Shown: in pieces, positions 8,799-17,404 of the stretch
How the letters are laid out: each line of letters starts with the position of its first letter
How positions within the stretch are numbered: the first letter of the stretch is position 1
Source: an uncultured Clostridia bacterium
GTDB taxonomy: Bacteria > Bacillota > Clostridia > Oscillospirales > Acutalibacteraceae
NCBI GenBank assembly: GCA_944380775.1
Contig: CALWIP010000023.1
Location: 1 to 64,000 of the forward strand
Direction: 5' to 3'
DNA: 64,000 nt
Notes under the pieces: model-generated
What the model saw: only the letters and a program-made list of their open reading frames with translations
Database searches by the model: none
Told to the model about the DNA's origin: nothing
Made by a program: the position numbers and the translations under genes

Positions 8799-11246
8799 TT
8801 ACAAAATCATATCCGGATTACAATCGATCAATGCAGTGACGCTGGAAAATTCCCGCTCTTTTCCAAACGCAGTCAAAACGCCGGAGAGGAGCGCGCGGAA
8901 CGGCTTACTGTTCCGGCATTTGATGATGATTTTATAGCGGTATTTATTGCTCACCTTCACCACCGCGGCAGGCGAGGGGTTGAGGATCCGCAGCGGCAGG
9001 TCCGGGTACCCGCGCGCGGCCTCCCCTTCCAGCAGGCGGAGGAAAAAAAGGCTTGCAGCGCGCGTTTTTTCTTCGCTCTGGCCGATGAACCCCACCACGG
9101 CGAGGTCCGCAAACGGGGGATACAGCATCGCCTTGCGGAATCGGATTTCATCCCGGTAAAACGCCGGGTAATCCTGCGCGGCCGCCAGGCGGATGACCGG
9201 ATTTTCCGGCGTGTAGGTCTGGATAACCGCTCTGCCCTTCAGATTGCCGCGCCCGGAGCGTCCCACCACCTGGGTGAGCAGGTCAAACGCCCGCTCCGAA
9301 CTGCGGAAATCGTCGCTGTAGAGCGCTTGGTCCGCTGAAAGAACGCCCGCCAGCGTTACTTTTTCAAAATCCAGGCCTTTGGCCACCATCTGCGTACCGA
9401 TGATGACGTCATATTCGCCGCGGGCGAACGCCCGCAGTTTTTTCTCATAGGACGCCCGAGACATCGCGGAATCCGTATCCAAGCGCAAGATGCGCGCGTC
9501 CGGGAAGCTCTGCCGGAGCTGTTCCTCCGCCCGCTGCGTGCCCGCGCCGCTGTAGTGGACGCTTTCCTCGCGGCATTCCGGGCAGGTGCGCGTGAACGGG
9601 ATGGAATAGCCGCAGTAATGGCACATCAGCCGTTGGTTCGCCGCGTGGTACGTCATGGAGATGCTGCAATGCGGGCAGGTAATGACATGGCCGCACGCCT
9701 TACATGAGGCGAACGTATGGTATCCCCGCCGGTTTAGCAGCAGAATGGATTGCTGCGAACGGCCGAGGTTTTCCTGCAGCGCCTGGAGCAGCGGCGCGCT
9801 GAGCACGCTGGGGTTTCCCGCCTCCAGCTCGCGGTTCATGTCCACGACCTCTACCTCCGGCAGCTCGGCCCGGCCGTAACGCCCGGGCAGCGCGTGCAAC
9901 GAATAGCGGCCTTTTTCCGCCCAGTAGAAACTCTCCACAGACGGCGTCGCCGAAGAGAGCAGCAGCAGCGCTTTGTGGTATGCGCACCGGAAACGCGCAA
10001 TCTCACGGGCGTGGTAGCGCGGGGCGGATTCCGATTTATAGGTGTATTCCTGCTCCTCGTCGAGGATGACAAGGCCGAGCGTCTCAAACGGGGCGAAAAC
10101 CGCTGAACGCGTCCCTACCGCGAGGCACGCTTCCCCGCGCTTGACGCGCTTCCATTCGTCGAGGCGCTGCGCGGCCGAGAGACCGCTGTGAAACACCGCC
10201 ACGCGCCGCCCGTAGCGCCGGTGGAACAAGGCGACGGTCTGCGGCGTGAGGGAAATTTCCGGCACCATGACGATGACGCCCTTGCCTTCGGCGAGCACAT
10301 CGTCAATCAGCCGCGTGAATACCAGCGTTTTCCCGCTGCCGGTGACGCCGTAAAGCAGGGCGGTTCCTCCGCCGCCTGCGCGGTAGCGCGCAAGCAGGCC
10401 CTCGTACGCCTGTTGCTGCCCCTCGGAAAGCGTAATGGCGTCAGATACCCCTTGGCCGGAGACCGCGCCGTAGGGATTGCGGTAGCTTTCCTCTTCAAAA
10501 AATTCCGCCGCGCCCTTTCCAACCAGCGCGCGCACCACCGCGGGCGTAACGCCGGTGAAGTAACAAAGTTCTTTGAGCGGCGCAGGCCCGGTCTCCTCCA
10601 GCGCCTTTGCCACCTCCCGCTGGCGGGGCGTCAGCTTGACACCGGGCGCTTCCTTCCGGCGCACCATTTTCAGCGTCGCATCCCCTATGCGGCGGAGCGC
10701 TTCGCTGCTGCGCACCGCAAGGCCCGCCCGGCAGAGCCGCTCCAGCGTGCGGTCCCCCTGCGGGAGAGAAAAAAGCTTTTGCAGCTGCTCTACCGCAACC
10801 GGCGCGCGGCGGGCCGCCAGGTACCGCAGGATTTGCCCTTCCGCCGTTTCTTCTGGAAAGGCGGAAGCCGCGTCCGGCCGCCCGAGGGAAAGGCGTTCCT
10901 CCAGCTTATAATGGGCGCCGGTGGGCAAGAGCAACTTTGCCGCCTCAAAATACGTGCAGAAATATTGCTCCTTCATCCACGGGATGAGCAACAGCATTTC
11001 CCGGCTGAGCAACGGCGCGCAGTCCAGCACGGCGGAGATCGGTTTCAGCGGCCCGTCCCCTTCTGCGGGGCCGATCGAAAGAACAACGCCGAGCCGCGGG
11101 CGGCTGCCGCCGCCAAACGGGACCAGCACGCGTACCCCTGCAACAACCGTATCCCGGAGGGCCTCCGGGATACGGTAATCAAACAATTTGTCAAAATGAT
11201 AAACGGCGTTCTCCACCGCAACTTTTGCGGCCCGGTCTGCGCCCAT
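8799..11246 (-). CDS. priA: Primosomal replication restart helicase PriA
   Basis: 3'-5' superfamily 2 DNA helicase that rebuilds replication forks. At 815 residues it is full length: an N-terminal DNA-binding domain (FDYRIPE early), the helicase core with GVTGSGKT (Walker A), DEEQEYTYKSE (DExx-type Walker B) and motifs V/VI near VVGRSGRG. Between them is the zinc region with repeated CxxC pairs (CKACG, CPHC, CHYCG, CPEC). Two bases separate the stop of rpoZ-side translation from its ATG at 11246, consistent with one transcript. Confidence 0.97.
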   Translation of the reverse strand: MGADRAAKVAVENAVYHFDKLFDYRIPEALRDTVVAGVRVLVPFGGGSRPRLGVVLSIGPAEGDGPLKPISAVLDCAPLLSREMLLLIPWMKEQYFCTYFEAAKLLLPTGAHYKLEERLSLGRPDAASAFPEETAEGQILRYLAARRAPVAVEQLQKLFSLPQGDRTLERLCRAGLAVRSSEALRRIGDATLKMVRRKEAPGVKLTPRQREVAKALEETGPAPLKELCYFTGVTPAVVRALVGKGAAEFFEEESYRNPYGAVSGQGVSDAITLSEGQQQAYEGLLARYRAGGGGTALLYGVTGSGKTLVFTRLIDDVLAEGKGVIVMVPEISLTPQTVALFHRRYGRRVAVFHSGLSAAQRLDEWKRVKRGEACLAVGTRSAVFAPFETLGLVILDEEQEYTYKSESAPRYHAREIARFRCAYHKALLLLSSATPSVESFYWAEKGRYSLHALPGRYGRAELPEVEVVDMNRELEAGNPSVLSAPLLQALQENLGRSQQSILLLNRRGYHTFASCKACGHVITCPHCSISMTYHAANQRLMCHYCGYSIPFTRTCPECREESVHYSGAGTQRAEEQLRQSFPDARILRLDTDSAMSRASYEKKLRAFARGEYDVIIGTQMVAKGLDFEKVTLAGVLSADQALYSDDFRSSERAFDLLTQVVGRSGRGNLKGRAVIQTYTPENPVIRLAAAQDYPAFYRDEIRFRKAMLYPPFADLAVVGFIGQSEEKTRAASLFFLRLLEGEAARGYPDLPLRILNPSPAAVVKVSNKYRYKIIIKCRNSKPFRALLSGVLTAFGKEREFSSVTALIDCNPDMIL

Positions 11247-11250
11247 TGGC

Positions 11251-11508
11251 TCACTCTTCCGGTGCGGATTCCTGCGCGGCGCCGGTTTCCGCCGGGGCTT
11301 CGTCCTCTTCCGTTTGCTGCGGTTCTACAATGCGGTAACGGTGCGCGGCGAAATCCTTCACCGCGAGGTCAACCGGCTTTTCGATGAGGATCTCGCCGCG
11401 GGCCTCCGCCTCCTCGGCAATCTGGCGCGCCCGTTTCGCGACGGCCACGACCAACGAATAACGGCTCAGCTCGGGTGGAATTTGTAAATCAGCAGAAGGT
11501 TTCAGCAT
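11251..11508 (-). CDS. rpoZ: RNA polymerase omega subunit
   Basis: Small assembly factor of RNA polymerase. It has 85 residues and is of the Firmicute type: RYSLVVAVAKRARQI is the conserved helix that clamps beta-prime, followed by KPVDLAVKDF. The last 20 residues are a Glu/Ala-rich tail. It overlaps the 3' end of gmk by 20 nt in another frame, so coupling is likely. The gmk-rpoZ order is conserved widely. Confidence 0.93.
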   Translation of the reverse strand: MLKPSADLQIPPELSRYSLVVAVAKRARQIAEEAEARGEILIEKPVDLAVKDFAAHRYRIVEPQQTEEDEAPAETGAAQESAPEE

Positions 11509-12112
11509 CCTCCAACATCCTTTCTAATGCAGCATGGTTGCGGTGGTAGCGGCTTTTTTCCGCGGCAAGGATGGCCGCAATGCGTTGCGCCGCCGCTTCC
11601 ACCGTGGTGTTGAACACCACATAGTCATAGTCCTTCGCGTGCGCCAACTCGCGGCGGGCGGCCTCCAGCCGGCGGGAGAGAACCTCTTCCGTCTCGGTAC
11701 CGCGCGCGCGCAGCCGTTCTTCCAGCACAGCGAGGGAGGGCGGCGCGAGGAAAATCCCGACGCTGTCAGGGCATTTTTCTTTGATCTGCCGCCCGCCCTG
11801 GACCTCGATCTCTAAAATCACGTCGTCGCCCTGCGCGCGCCACCGCTCAATCGGCTCGCGCGGCGTCCCGTAAAAATTCCCGCAGTATTCGGCGTGCTCC
11901 AGCATGCCTCCCTGCGCTGTCAGCGCTTCAAAGCGTTCGCGGGTGACAAAAAAGTAATCCTTCCCGTCCTGCTCCCCTTCCCGTGGGGCGCGGGTTGTCG
12001 CCGAAACGGAAAGGCGGATCTGTTTTTCCTGCGCCAGAAGGCAGCGCAGCACGGTGTCCTTCCCCGCGCCAGACGGCCCGGAAAGCACCACCAAAAGGCC
12101 TTGCTCATTCAT
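11489..12112 (-). CDS. gmk: Guanylate kinase
   Basis: Phosphorylates GMP to GDP. It has 207 residues, with the P-loop GPSGAGKDT at residues 11-19 (Asp in place of the more usual Ser/Thr before the final Thr), the GMP-binding TTRAPREGE and YGTPRE motifs, and a C-terminal lid. It overlaps the 3' end of remA and the start of rpoZ, in the Firmicute order remA-gmk-rpoZ. Confidence 0.97.
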   Translation of the reverse strand: MNEQGLLVVLSGPSGAGKDTVLRCLLAQEKQIRLSVSATTRAPREGEQDGKDYFFVTRERFEALTAQGGMLEHAEYCGNFYGTPREPIERWRAQGDDVILEIEVQGGRQIKEKCPDSVGIFLAPPSLAVLEERLRARGTETEEVLSRRLEAARRELAHAKDYDYVVFNTTVEAAAQRIAAILAAEKSRYHRNHAALERMLEDAETFC

Positions 12113-12383
12113 TCTCTTCCAGCTCCTCTTCGTCGCCGTCGCCGGTGTCCTTGCCGCACAGGCGGTTTGCCACCGTATCCGGGTTCACCGCGGAAAGCAC
12201 CACATGGTCGCTGTCCATCACCAGGACCGCGCGGGTCCTGCGGCCGTAAGTGGCGTCGATCAACATATCGCGCTCCTTCGCGTCCTGGATGATCCGTTTG
12301 ACCGGCGCGGATTCCGGGCCCACAATTGCAATCAGGCGTTCCGCCGTAATCATGTTGCCAAATCCAATATTGACTAGTCTCAT
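12105..12383 (-). CDS. remA: RemA/DUF370 DNA-binding regulator
   Basis: Small regulator known in Bacillus to activate biofilm matrix and osmoprotection operons by wrapping DNA. The conserved N-terminus RLVNIGFGN and the [12 protein letters not shown] segment identify the DUF370 family. The product is about 92 residues. ATG 12383 is chosen because AGGAGG sits 9 nt upstream; the open frame continues 19 codons further without a family match. A Glu/Asp-rich tail (about 18 residues) extends the C-terminus and overlaps the start of gmk. Confidence 0.93.
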   Translation of the reverse strand: MRLVNIGFGNMITAERLIAIVGPESAPVKRIIQDAKERDMLIDATYGRRTRAVLVMDSDHVVLSAVNPDTVANRLCGKDTGDGDEEELEENE

Positions 12384-12402
12384 CCCACACGACCTCCTGT
12401 GG

Positions 12403-13281
12403 TTACTCGATATTCTGAATCTGCTCGCGGATTTTTTCAATCTCCGCCTTCATATCTACGACCAAATAGGCAATCTGGGAATCCATCGCCTTCGAACCGA
12501 TGGTATTGGCTTCCCGGTTCATTTCCTGCACCAGGAAATCGAGCTTACGGCCCACCGGTTCTTCCGCCGCAAGCATGCGGTCCATCTGCGAAAGGTGGCT
12601 GCGCAGGCGCACGGTCTCCTCTGCAACAGCAACCTTGTCGGCAAACACCGCCGCTTCGGTAAGCAGCCGCTGCTCGTCTACTGGGACGTCGCGCAACAGC
12701 TCCTCCAGGCGGGCCTCCATCTTTTTCTGGTATTCCTTCACGGTTTCCGGCGAGCGCTCCTCCACCTGCTCCACCAAGCGGAGGATGGTCCGCCCGCGCT
12801 GCGCAATGTCTTCTTTCATGCGCTCACCCTCGCGGCAGCGCATCTCCAAAAAGCCTTCGAGGGCGCGGTCCAGCACCTCGCGCACCGCCGCCCACACCTG
12901 TTCCTCGTCTTCCGGGCTTTTGCGGACGGTAAAAATGTCGGAGTAACGGGAAAGCGTGGAGACCGTGGTGTCGTCCAGCAGGCCATATTTTTGAGAAAGC
13001 TCGCGCAGCGCGCTGACATATCCCGCCGCAAGCGAATGGTTGATGGTGACGCGGGCTTCCGTGTCCTCCGGGGCTTCCACCGAGAGGAAAAGGTCCACCT
13101 TCCCGCGCGAGATTTTCCCTTGAAGGTAAGGCTTCAGTTTTTCTTCCAGGAAGCCGTACCCACGGGAGATCCTCGAGGAAAGCTCGAAATAGCGGTGATT
13201 GACAGACCGGATCTCAACGACGATCCCGCGGCCGCCGGCGACGCCCTCCTGCCGGCCATATCCCGTCATGCTTTTGATCAA
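12403..13281 (-). CDS. yicC: YicC-family endoribonuclease-like protein
   Basis: YicC proteins are RNA-processing or stress-linked endoribonucleases. It has 292 residues, with the N-terminal KSMTGYG and C-terminal [10 protein letters not shown] signatures (NTI.SK). The likely start is TTG 13281, giving the usual MIKSMTGYG start. The ribosome-binding site is weak; ATG 13269 is the alternative. It is the first gene of the long leftward operon, with a sigma-A promoter about 60 bp upstream. Confidence 0.93.
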   Translation of the reverse strand: MIKSMTGYGRQEGVAGGRGIVVEIRSVNHRYFELSSRISRGYGFLEEKLKPYLQGKISRGKVDLFLSVEAPEDTEARVTINHSLAAGYVSALRELSQKYGLLDDTTVSTLSRYSDIFTVRKSPEDEEQVWAAVREVLDRALEGFLEMRCREGERMKEDIAQRGRTILRLVEQVEERSPETVKEYQKKMEARLEELLRDVPVDEQRLLTEAAVFADKVAVAEETVRLRSHLSQMDRMLAAEEPVGRKLDFLVQEMNREANTIGSKAMDSQIAYLVVDMKAEIEKIREQIQNIE

Positions 13282-13341
13282 GGCAATTCATCCCAATTCT
13301 GTTAAATTCCCGTCTCTTTGGAAAAGAGAGCATTATTATTT

Positions 13342-13370
13342 AATATACCAGTTTTCGCCGGTAAATGCAA
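13342..13370 (-). promoter_or_regulatory. Sigma-A promoter of the yicC-thiN operon
   Basis: On the minus strand, TTGCAT (13370-13365) and TATATT (13347-13342) are 17 bp apart. A TGG before the -10 makes it an extended -10 element. It faces yicC, and no other comparable promoter was noticed in the following 13 kb of tightly spaced genes. Confidence 0.75.
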
Positions 13371-13400
13371 CAAAAACATGCGCGGCAGGAGGAAAACAGA

Positions 13401-13439
13401 GCAGGACCCGCCCTGTGCGGTGCACAAAGCGGGTCCTGC
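13401..13439 (-). terminator. Hairpin terminator after the zinc-ribbon gene
   Basis: An 11-bp perfect inverted repeat (GCAGGACCCGC / GCGGGTCCTGC) flanks a 17-nt loop, followed on the minus strand by TCTGTTTTCC. It lies between the zinc-ribbon gene stop and the yicC promoter. It separates the carboxyltransferase set from the yicC operon. Confidence 0.7.
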
Positions 13440-13454
13440 AGAAAACAAAAGCGT

Positions 13455-13871
13455 TCAGAAAAAGAACCAGCCTGCATGGCTTGTGATGCGGAGCGCAGCC
13501 AAACCAAGCGCCACGATGTTCAGAACCAGCGGCACACTGGCGCCGGCAGCGCCTTTCTGCTCTTTGACCGCCATAACCAATCCAGGAATAGAGCAGGCAA
13601 GCGCAGCCGCCGGGATCAACGTGGCAAACACGATGCCGACGATGCCAAGCACCTGCGCCGCAGGGCGCTTCGCCTTACCCGGCCGGGCGGGACCGTCTTG
13701 TAGGGGCTGCACCGGCTGGGGGAACTGCCCTGCACCCGGTTGCTGCCACGGGGAATCCTGGCGCGGCGCAGACGGCGCCGCTTCGCTCTCCAGCGGTGCT
13801 CCGCAGTAAGGGCAAAAATGCGCTCCCTCCGGGAAGAACGCGCCGCATTGCCGGCAAACCATCCTGTTCAT
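13455..13871 (-). CDS. Zinc-ribbon membrane protein of unknown function
   Basis: Not assigned a function. The protein of about 138 residues begins with a zinc ribbon (CRQCG...CPYCG, two CxxC pairs in the first 25 residues). A Pro/Gln-rich linker follows to about residue 70, and then two hydrophobic segments (about 72-98 and 108-128) resembling the DUF4190 arrangement. It probably sits in the membrane with the ribbon in the cytoplasm. ATG 13871 follows AAGGAGG at 7 nt. It lies 23 nt after the OadA-type gene and is probably co-transcribed, but a link in function is not evident. Confidence 0.75.
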   Translation of the reverse strand: MNRMVCRQCGAFFPEGAHFCPYCGAPLESEAAPSAPRQDSPWQQPGAGQFPQPVQPLQDGPARPGKAKRPAAQVLGIVGIVFATLIPAAALACSIPGLVMAVKEQKGAAGASVPLVLNIVALGLAALRITSHAGWFFF

Positions 13872-13894
13872 ACGGTCCTCCTTCCGCCCCGTGA

Positions 13895-15295
13895 TCACAC
13901 GGGATGAATCTGCTTTTCTGCGTCGGCGTGCTTGCCGTCAATCCCGTATTTCTTATCGCGGCGCTTTTTGAAGAAATCGACCGCAACCTTCGGGAACTGC
14001 GCATAGGACAGCACGTCTTCCTCTTGCTCGATCCATTCGGCGCATTCGCTGCGCAGCGTGTCGAGCTCCGGCTCGAGTAGGTCTGCCGGGCGGCAGGTGA
14101 TGGGTTCTTCGTCGCCGATGATCTTCTTGCGGAACTCCGGGTCAATCGGGATCGGCGTCGTGCCGTATTTCCCCGCGACCAGGCCTTTGAATTCGTTCGT
14201 GCACATCTTATACCGCTCGCCGGTGATGACGTTGTACACCGCTTGCGTGCCGACAATCTGCGAGGTCGGCGTAACAAGCGGCGGGTAGCCGGAATCCTTG
14301 CGCACGCGCGGGACCTCCTGGAGTACTTCTTCCAGCTGGTCCGCCTTGCCGGCCTGCTTGAGCTGGGAGAGCAGGTTGGAAAGCATGCCGCCCGGAACCT
14401 GGTAGATGAGCGCTTTGGTGTTCGTGGCGAGCATGCTCGGGTCGAGCAGGCCCTCGTCGATATATTTCTTGCGCAGGCCCATAAAGTATTCGCGGATCTC
14501 ATTGAGCAGCACCAGGTCGAGGCCCGTGTCATACTCCGTGCCCTGCAGCGCCGCGACAATCGACTCGGTCGGCGCATGCGAGGTTCCCAGCGCCAGCGGC
14601 GAGATGGCCGTGTCGACGGAATCTGCGCCCGCTTCAATGCCCTTGAGCAGGCACATCGCGGCGAGACCGGACGTCGCATGCGTATGGATCTGAACCGGGA
14701 TCTTGACGGCGGCCTTCAGGGCCTTCACCAGCCGGTACGTCTCATACGGCGTCAACAGGGCGGCCATATCCTTCAAGCAGATAGAATCGGCGCCGGCCTC
14801 TTCAATCTGCTTCGCATAGTTGACATAATATTCATCCGTAAATACCGGCCCTGTGGTATAAGAAATGGCGACCTGGGCGTGCGCGCCTTCCTTCCGCGCC
14901 GCCTGAATGGCGGTTTGCAGGTTTTTAATATCGTTCAGCGCGTCGAAAATGCGGATGATATCCATGCCGTTGGCAACGGTTTTCTGTACGAAATATTCCA
15001 GCACGTCGTCGGCGTAATGGCGGTAGCCGAGCATATTCTGGCCGCGGAACAGCATTTGCAGTTTGGTCTTCGGGCAGTGCTTGCGGATGGTGCGCAGGCG
15101 CTCCCAGGGGTCCTCGTTCAAAAAGCGCAGGCAGGCGTCAAACGTCGCGCCGCCCCAGCACTCCAGCGACTGGAAACCGACGGAATCCAGTTTTTCAAGA
15201 ATGGGGAGCATGTCCTCGATGGGCATGCGGGTCGCGATCAGCGATTGGTGCGCGTCACGCAGCGCCACCTCGGTGATGCCGATTTTTTTTGCCAT
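13895..15295 (-). CDS. oadA: OadA-type carboxyltransferase (oxaloacetate decarboxylase alpha / transcarboxylase 5S-like)
   Basis: Transfers carboxyl between a 2-oxoacid (oxaloacetate or pyruvate) and biotin. The TIM-barrel HMGL-like domain (about 5-275) carries the RDAHQSLIATRM signature and the metal and lysine region SICLKDMAALLTP and HTHATSGLA. The conserved PYC/OADA domain follows to about residue 440. The protein stops at 466 residues without a biotinyl domain, because the carrier is encoded separately just upstream. The neighbours supply the carrier and a CoA-type carboxyltransferase. No membrane beta or gamma subunit is in the window, so a sodium pump or a soluble transcarboxylase are both possible. 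Confidence 0.9.
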   Translation of the reverse strand: MAKKIGITEVALRDAHQSLIATRMPIEDMLPILEKLDSVGFQSLECWGGATFDACLRFLNEDPWERLRTIRKHCPKTKLQMLFRGQNMLGYRHYADDVLEYFVQKTVANGMDIIRIFDALNDIKNLQTAIQAARKEGAHAQVAISYTTGPVFTDEYYVNYAKQIEEAGADSICLKDMAALLTPYETYRLVKALKAAVKIPVQIHTHATSGLAAMCLLKGIEAGADSVDTAISPLALGTSHAPTESIVAALQGTEYDTGLDLVLLNEIREYFMGLRKKYIDEGLLDPSMLATNTKALIYQVPGGMLSNLLSQLKQAGKADQLEEVLQEVPRVRKDSGYPPLVTPTSQIVGTQAVYNVITGERYKMCTNEFKGLVAGKYGTTPIPIDPEFRKKIIGDEEPITCRPADLLEPELDTLRSECAEWIEQEEDVLSYAQFPKVAVDFFKKRRDKKYGIDGKHADAEKQIHPV

Positions 15296-15310
15296 AAACC
15301 GACACCTCCC

Positions 15311-15721
15311 TTACTGGAGGGACACGAGCGGGGTCCCGGAATCGACGCTGTCGCCCTTGTTGACGTGCACGCCGGCAACAACCGCATCGTGCGGGGCCAT
15401 GATCTCGTTTTCCATCTTCATCGCTTCCAGGATCAGGAGAACGTCGCCCTTCTTCACGCTTTTGCCCGGTTCGGCCGAGATGCTCAGGATGGTGCCGGGC
15501 ATCGGCGAGGAAATTACCTCCGCGCCAGCGGCGGGGGCAGCGGCAGGAGCCGGAGCCGGGGCAGGCGCAGGCTGGGCGGGCGCAGCGGCGGCCGGGGCAG
15601 GAGCCGGAGCAGGGGCCGGGGCGGGCGCGGGTGCAGCCACCGGAGCCGGGGCGGCGGCACCAAGCTCTTCTACTTGTACATCGTAAGGAATCCCATTGAC
15701 TGTGATTCTAAGATTTTTCAT
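15311..15721 (-). CDS. Biotin carboxyl carrier protein
   Basis: Mobile biotin carrier shuttling carboxyl between the two carboxyltransferases encoded on either side. It has 136 residues: a short N-terminal assembly strand (1-20), an Ala/Pro linker (about 22-66), and a biotinyl domain with EAMKMEN, the biotin lysine being K102. Length and layout fit the GcdC / OadA-gamma-like or transcarboxylase 1.3S carriers. It is 15 nt upstream of the OadA-type gene and 49 nt downstream of the CoA-type carboxyltransferase. Confidence 0.93.
   Translation of the reverse strand: MKNLRITVNGIPYDVQVEELGAAAPAPVAAPAPAPAPAPAPAPAAAAPAQPAPAPAPAPAAAPAAGAEVISSPMPGTILSISAEPGKSVKKGDVLLILEAMKMENEIMAPHDAVVAGVHVNKGDSVDSGTPLVSLQ
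15525..15658. repeat. Low-complexity GC-rich tract coding Ala/Pro linker
   Basis: Irregular short repeats of GGCAGGAGCCGG / GGGGCAGG type encode the alternating Ala-Pro linker of the biotin carrier. Such tracts tend to vary in length between strains. Confidence 0.8.
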
Positions 15722-15770
15722 CGTCGCATATCCTCCTGAAAAAGATCATTCGATCATTCTGATTTTCAAA

Positions 15771-17120
15771 TTACAGCGGAAGATTGGTGTGCTTTTTCGG
15801 CAGGCCGGTTACGCGCTTGCCCGCGAGCATCTCCAAATACGCCGCCACGCTGGCCCGGGTCTCTTCCGGGCGGATGACGTCCTCCAGCAGGCCGTTCGCC
15901 GCGGCCGCCAGCGGGGAGGCCTCGGTCTTTTTATATTCTTCAATCAGCTTTTTGCGCTCCGCAACGGGGTCGCTGGCGCCCGCCAGTTTCCCACTCCATT
16001 CAAAGATGGCGGAAGTCGAAGCGGAAAGCGGGGAAACCGCCGCATCCACCCAAGCGAGCGTTACGTCCGCGCCCGCGCCGCGCCCGGCGAGCGCAAGATA
16101 AACCGGGCCGTAGGCTTCGCCGGTGATGACGGCAACTTTGGGGGCCGTCGCCTCCGCGTAAGCGCTGGAGAGCTTGGACGCCTCGCGCAGAGAGGCAAAT
16201 TTCTCCGCATTGACAACGGAAACCACCGGGATGGAGAAGCAGTCGCAGAAGCGCACAAAGCGCGCCGCCTTCGCGCACGCATCGGCGCCGATGACGCCCT
16301 CGTATGCGAGAAGGCCGGCAGTAGAGCCCGCCACCTGGGCCAGCCCCACCGTTACGCCGCAGCCAAAGCCTTCGCCCAACGCGAGGAAGCTGTTTTCATC
16401 CGCGAGCCCCTCCAGCACCGTTTTGCCGGCGCTTTCCTCCGTCAAGGAAACCTGGCTTGCAAGGCCCAGCACATCGGTGACCGGCGCTCCCTCCAGGTTG
16501 TTCGACGGCAGGTAAGAAACCAACCGGCGCACGGCCTGGGCGGCTTCTTCGTCATTTTCAGCAATGAGCTGGCAGACCCCGGCCTTCACTGCGGCCTCGG
16601 GGGACGCATCCTCCCCAGCCGTGTCGGCCGTTAATTCCGCATCCTTCGTCATGACAACCAAATCTGCGCCCGCCGCCATCAGCGCTGCGGTGCCGATGCA
16701 CGGCCCGGCAACCCATGCAATCTGCGGCACGACGCCGGAGAGCAGGTTACTGCTGCGCAGAACCTCCCCATACGCAGCCATCATATCTGCGCCCTCCGCC
16801 AAGCGCGCGCCCACGGAATCATAAATCCCGACGACCGGCGCGCCATTTTTGACGGCGAGCTCATACAGCTTGCGGATCTTCCCGGCCTGCGCCTTTGACA
16901 TTGCGCCGCCGTCCACGCTGCTGTTCTGGGCAAAAACATACACGGGGCATCCGTCCACCGTGCCAAAGCCCGTCACCGCCTCTGCCGGGCCGCCGTTCGA
17001 CCGGACATAGGCGTCGATCTCATGGAAAGTCCCTTCATCGAGCAAAAGGCGGATGCGCCGGTATGCGCCGGTATCCTTCGCCGCATCGCGAGAAGCCTGC
17101 AACAGCTCTGCATTGCTCAT
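15771..17120 (-). CDS. Acyl-CoA carboxyltransferase-family protein (MmdA / transcarboxylase 12S-like, divergent)
   Basis: Crotonase-fold carboxyltransferase expected to move carboxyl between an acyl-CoA and biotin. It has 449 residues, shorter than MmdA or 12S proteins (about 510). The N-terminal half keeps GFGTVDGCPVYVFAQN, VGARLAEG and VAGPCIGTAA; the C-terminal half keeps GVIGADACAKAARF. Several glycine motifs differ from standard members (VGARLAEG for GGARIQEG), so substrate or activity may differ. It is the first gene of its transcription unit, with a 17-bp-spaced promoter about 210 bp upstream. Confidence 0.85.
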   Translation of the reverse strand: MSNAELLQASRDAAKDTGAYRRIRLLLDEGTFHEIDAYVRSNGGPAEAVTGFGTVDGCPVYVFAQNSSVDGGAMSKAQAGKIRKLYELAVKNGAPVVGIYDSVGARLAEGADMMAAYGEVLRSSNLLSGVVPQIAWVAGPCIGTAALMAAGADLVVMTKDAELTADTAGEDASPEAAVKAGVCQLIAENDEEAAQAVRRLVSYLPSNNLEGAPVTDVLGLASQVSLTEESAGKTVLEGLADENSFLALGEGFGCGVTVGLAQVAGSTAGLLAYEGVIGADACAKAARFVRFCDCFSIPVVSVVNAEKFASLREASKLSSAYAEATAPKVAVITGEAYGPVYLALAGRGAGADVTLAWVDAAVSPLSASTSAIFEWSGKLAGASDPVAERKKLIEEYKKTEASPLAAAANGLLEDVIRPEETRASVAAYLEMLAGKRVTGLPKKHTNLPL

Positions 17121-17335
17121 TCTTTTGTTCCTCCATTTCTTTCTGCCCGGTCATTTTGGGAAAACAAAAGCGCAACGGACCTTTGTCGTTCCCAGACGCC
17201 GCCCGCGCAGGGTCCGCCGGAATGGTCTCAAAGCGAAACGGCCGCGGCAAGCATGCGAAAGGCGGCCGCGGAAAGCAGGAGACGGCGGTCTGCGTCAGAC
17301 AGAGCCTGATATGACCTCACAAAATATCAGCTTAT

Positions 17336-17364
17336 ATTATAATCGATTGGGGACACAATGACAA
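17336..17364 (-). promoter_or_regulatory. Sigma-A promoter of the carboxyltransferase set
   Basis: Minus-strand TTGTCA (17364-17359) and a consensus TATAAT (17341-17336) are separated by 17 bp. Transcription would start near 17328, leaving a leader of about 205 nt before the ATG at 17120. The leader contains short hairpins, including GTCTG-ACG-CAGAC and a CGGCCGC / GCGGCCG pair. No known riboswitch class was recognised in it. Confidence 0.75.
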
Positions 17365-17404
17365 GTCCCTCACGGGAAAACCCGCGCGATTCTTGCCGGA
17401 TTTT

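Noticed and set aside
13312..13330. Short hairpin CTCTTT / AAAGAG in the yicC leader
   Set aside because: The stem is only six pairs, mostly A-T, with no T tract; it is too weak to call a regulator.
15525..15658. CRISPR-like or tandem DNA repeat
   Set aside because: The repeats are irregular and in frame, and they encode the Ala/Pro linker of a biotin carrier.
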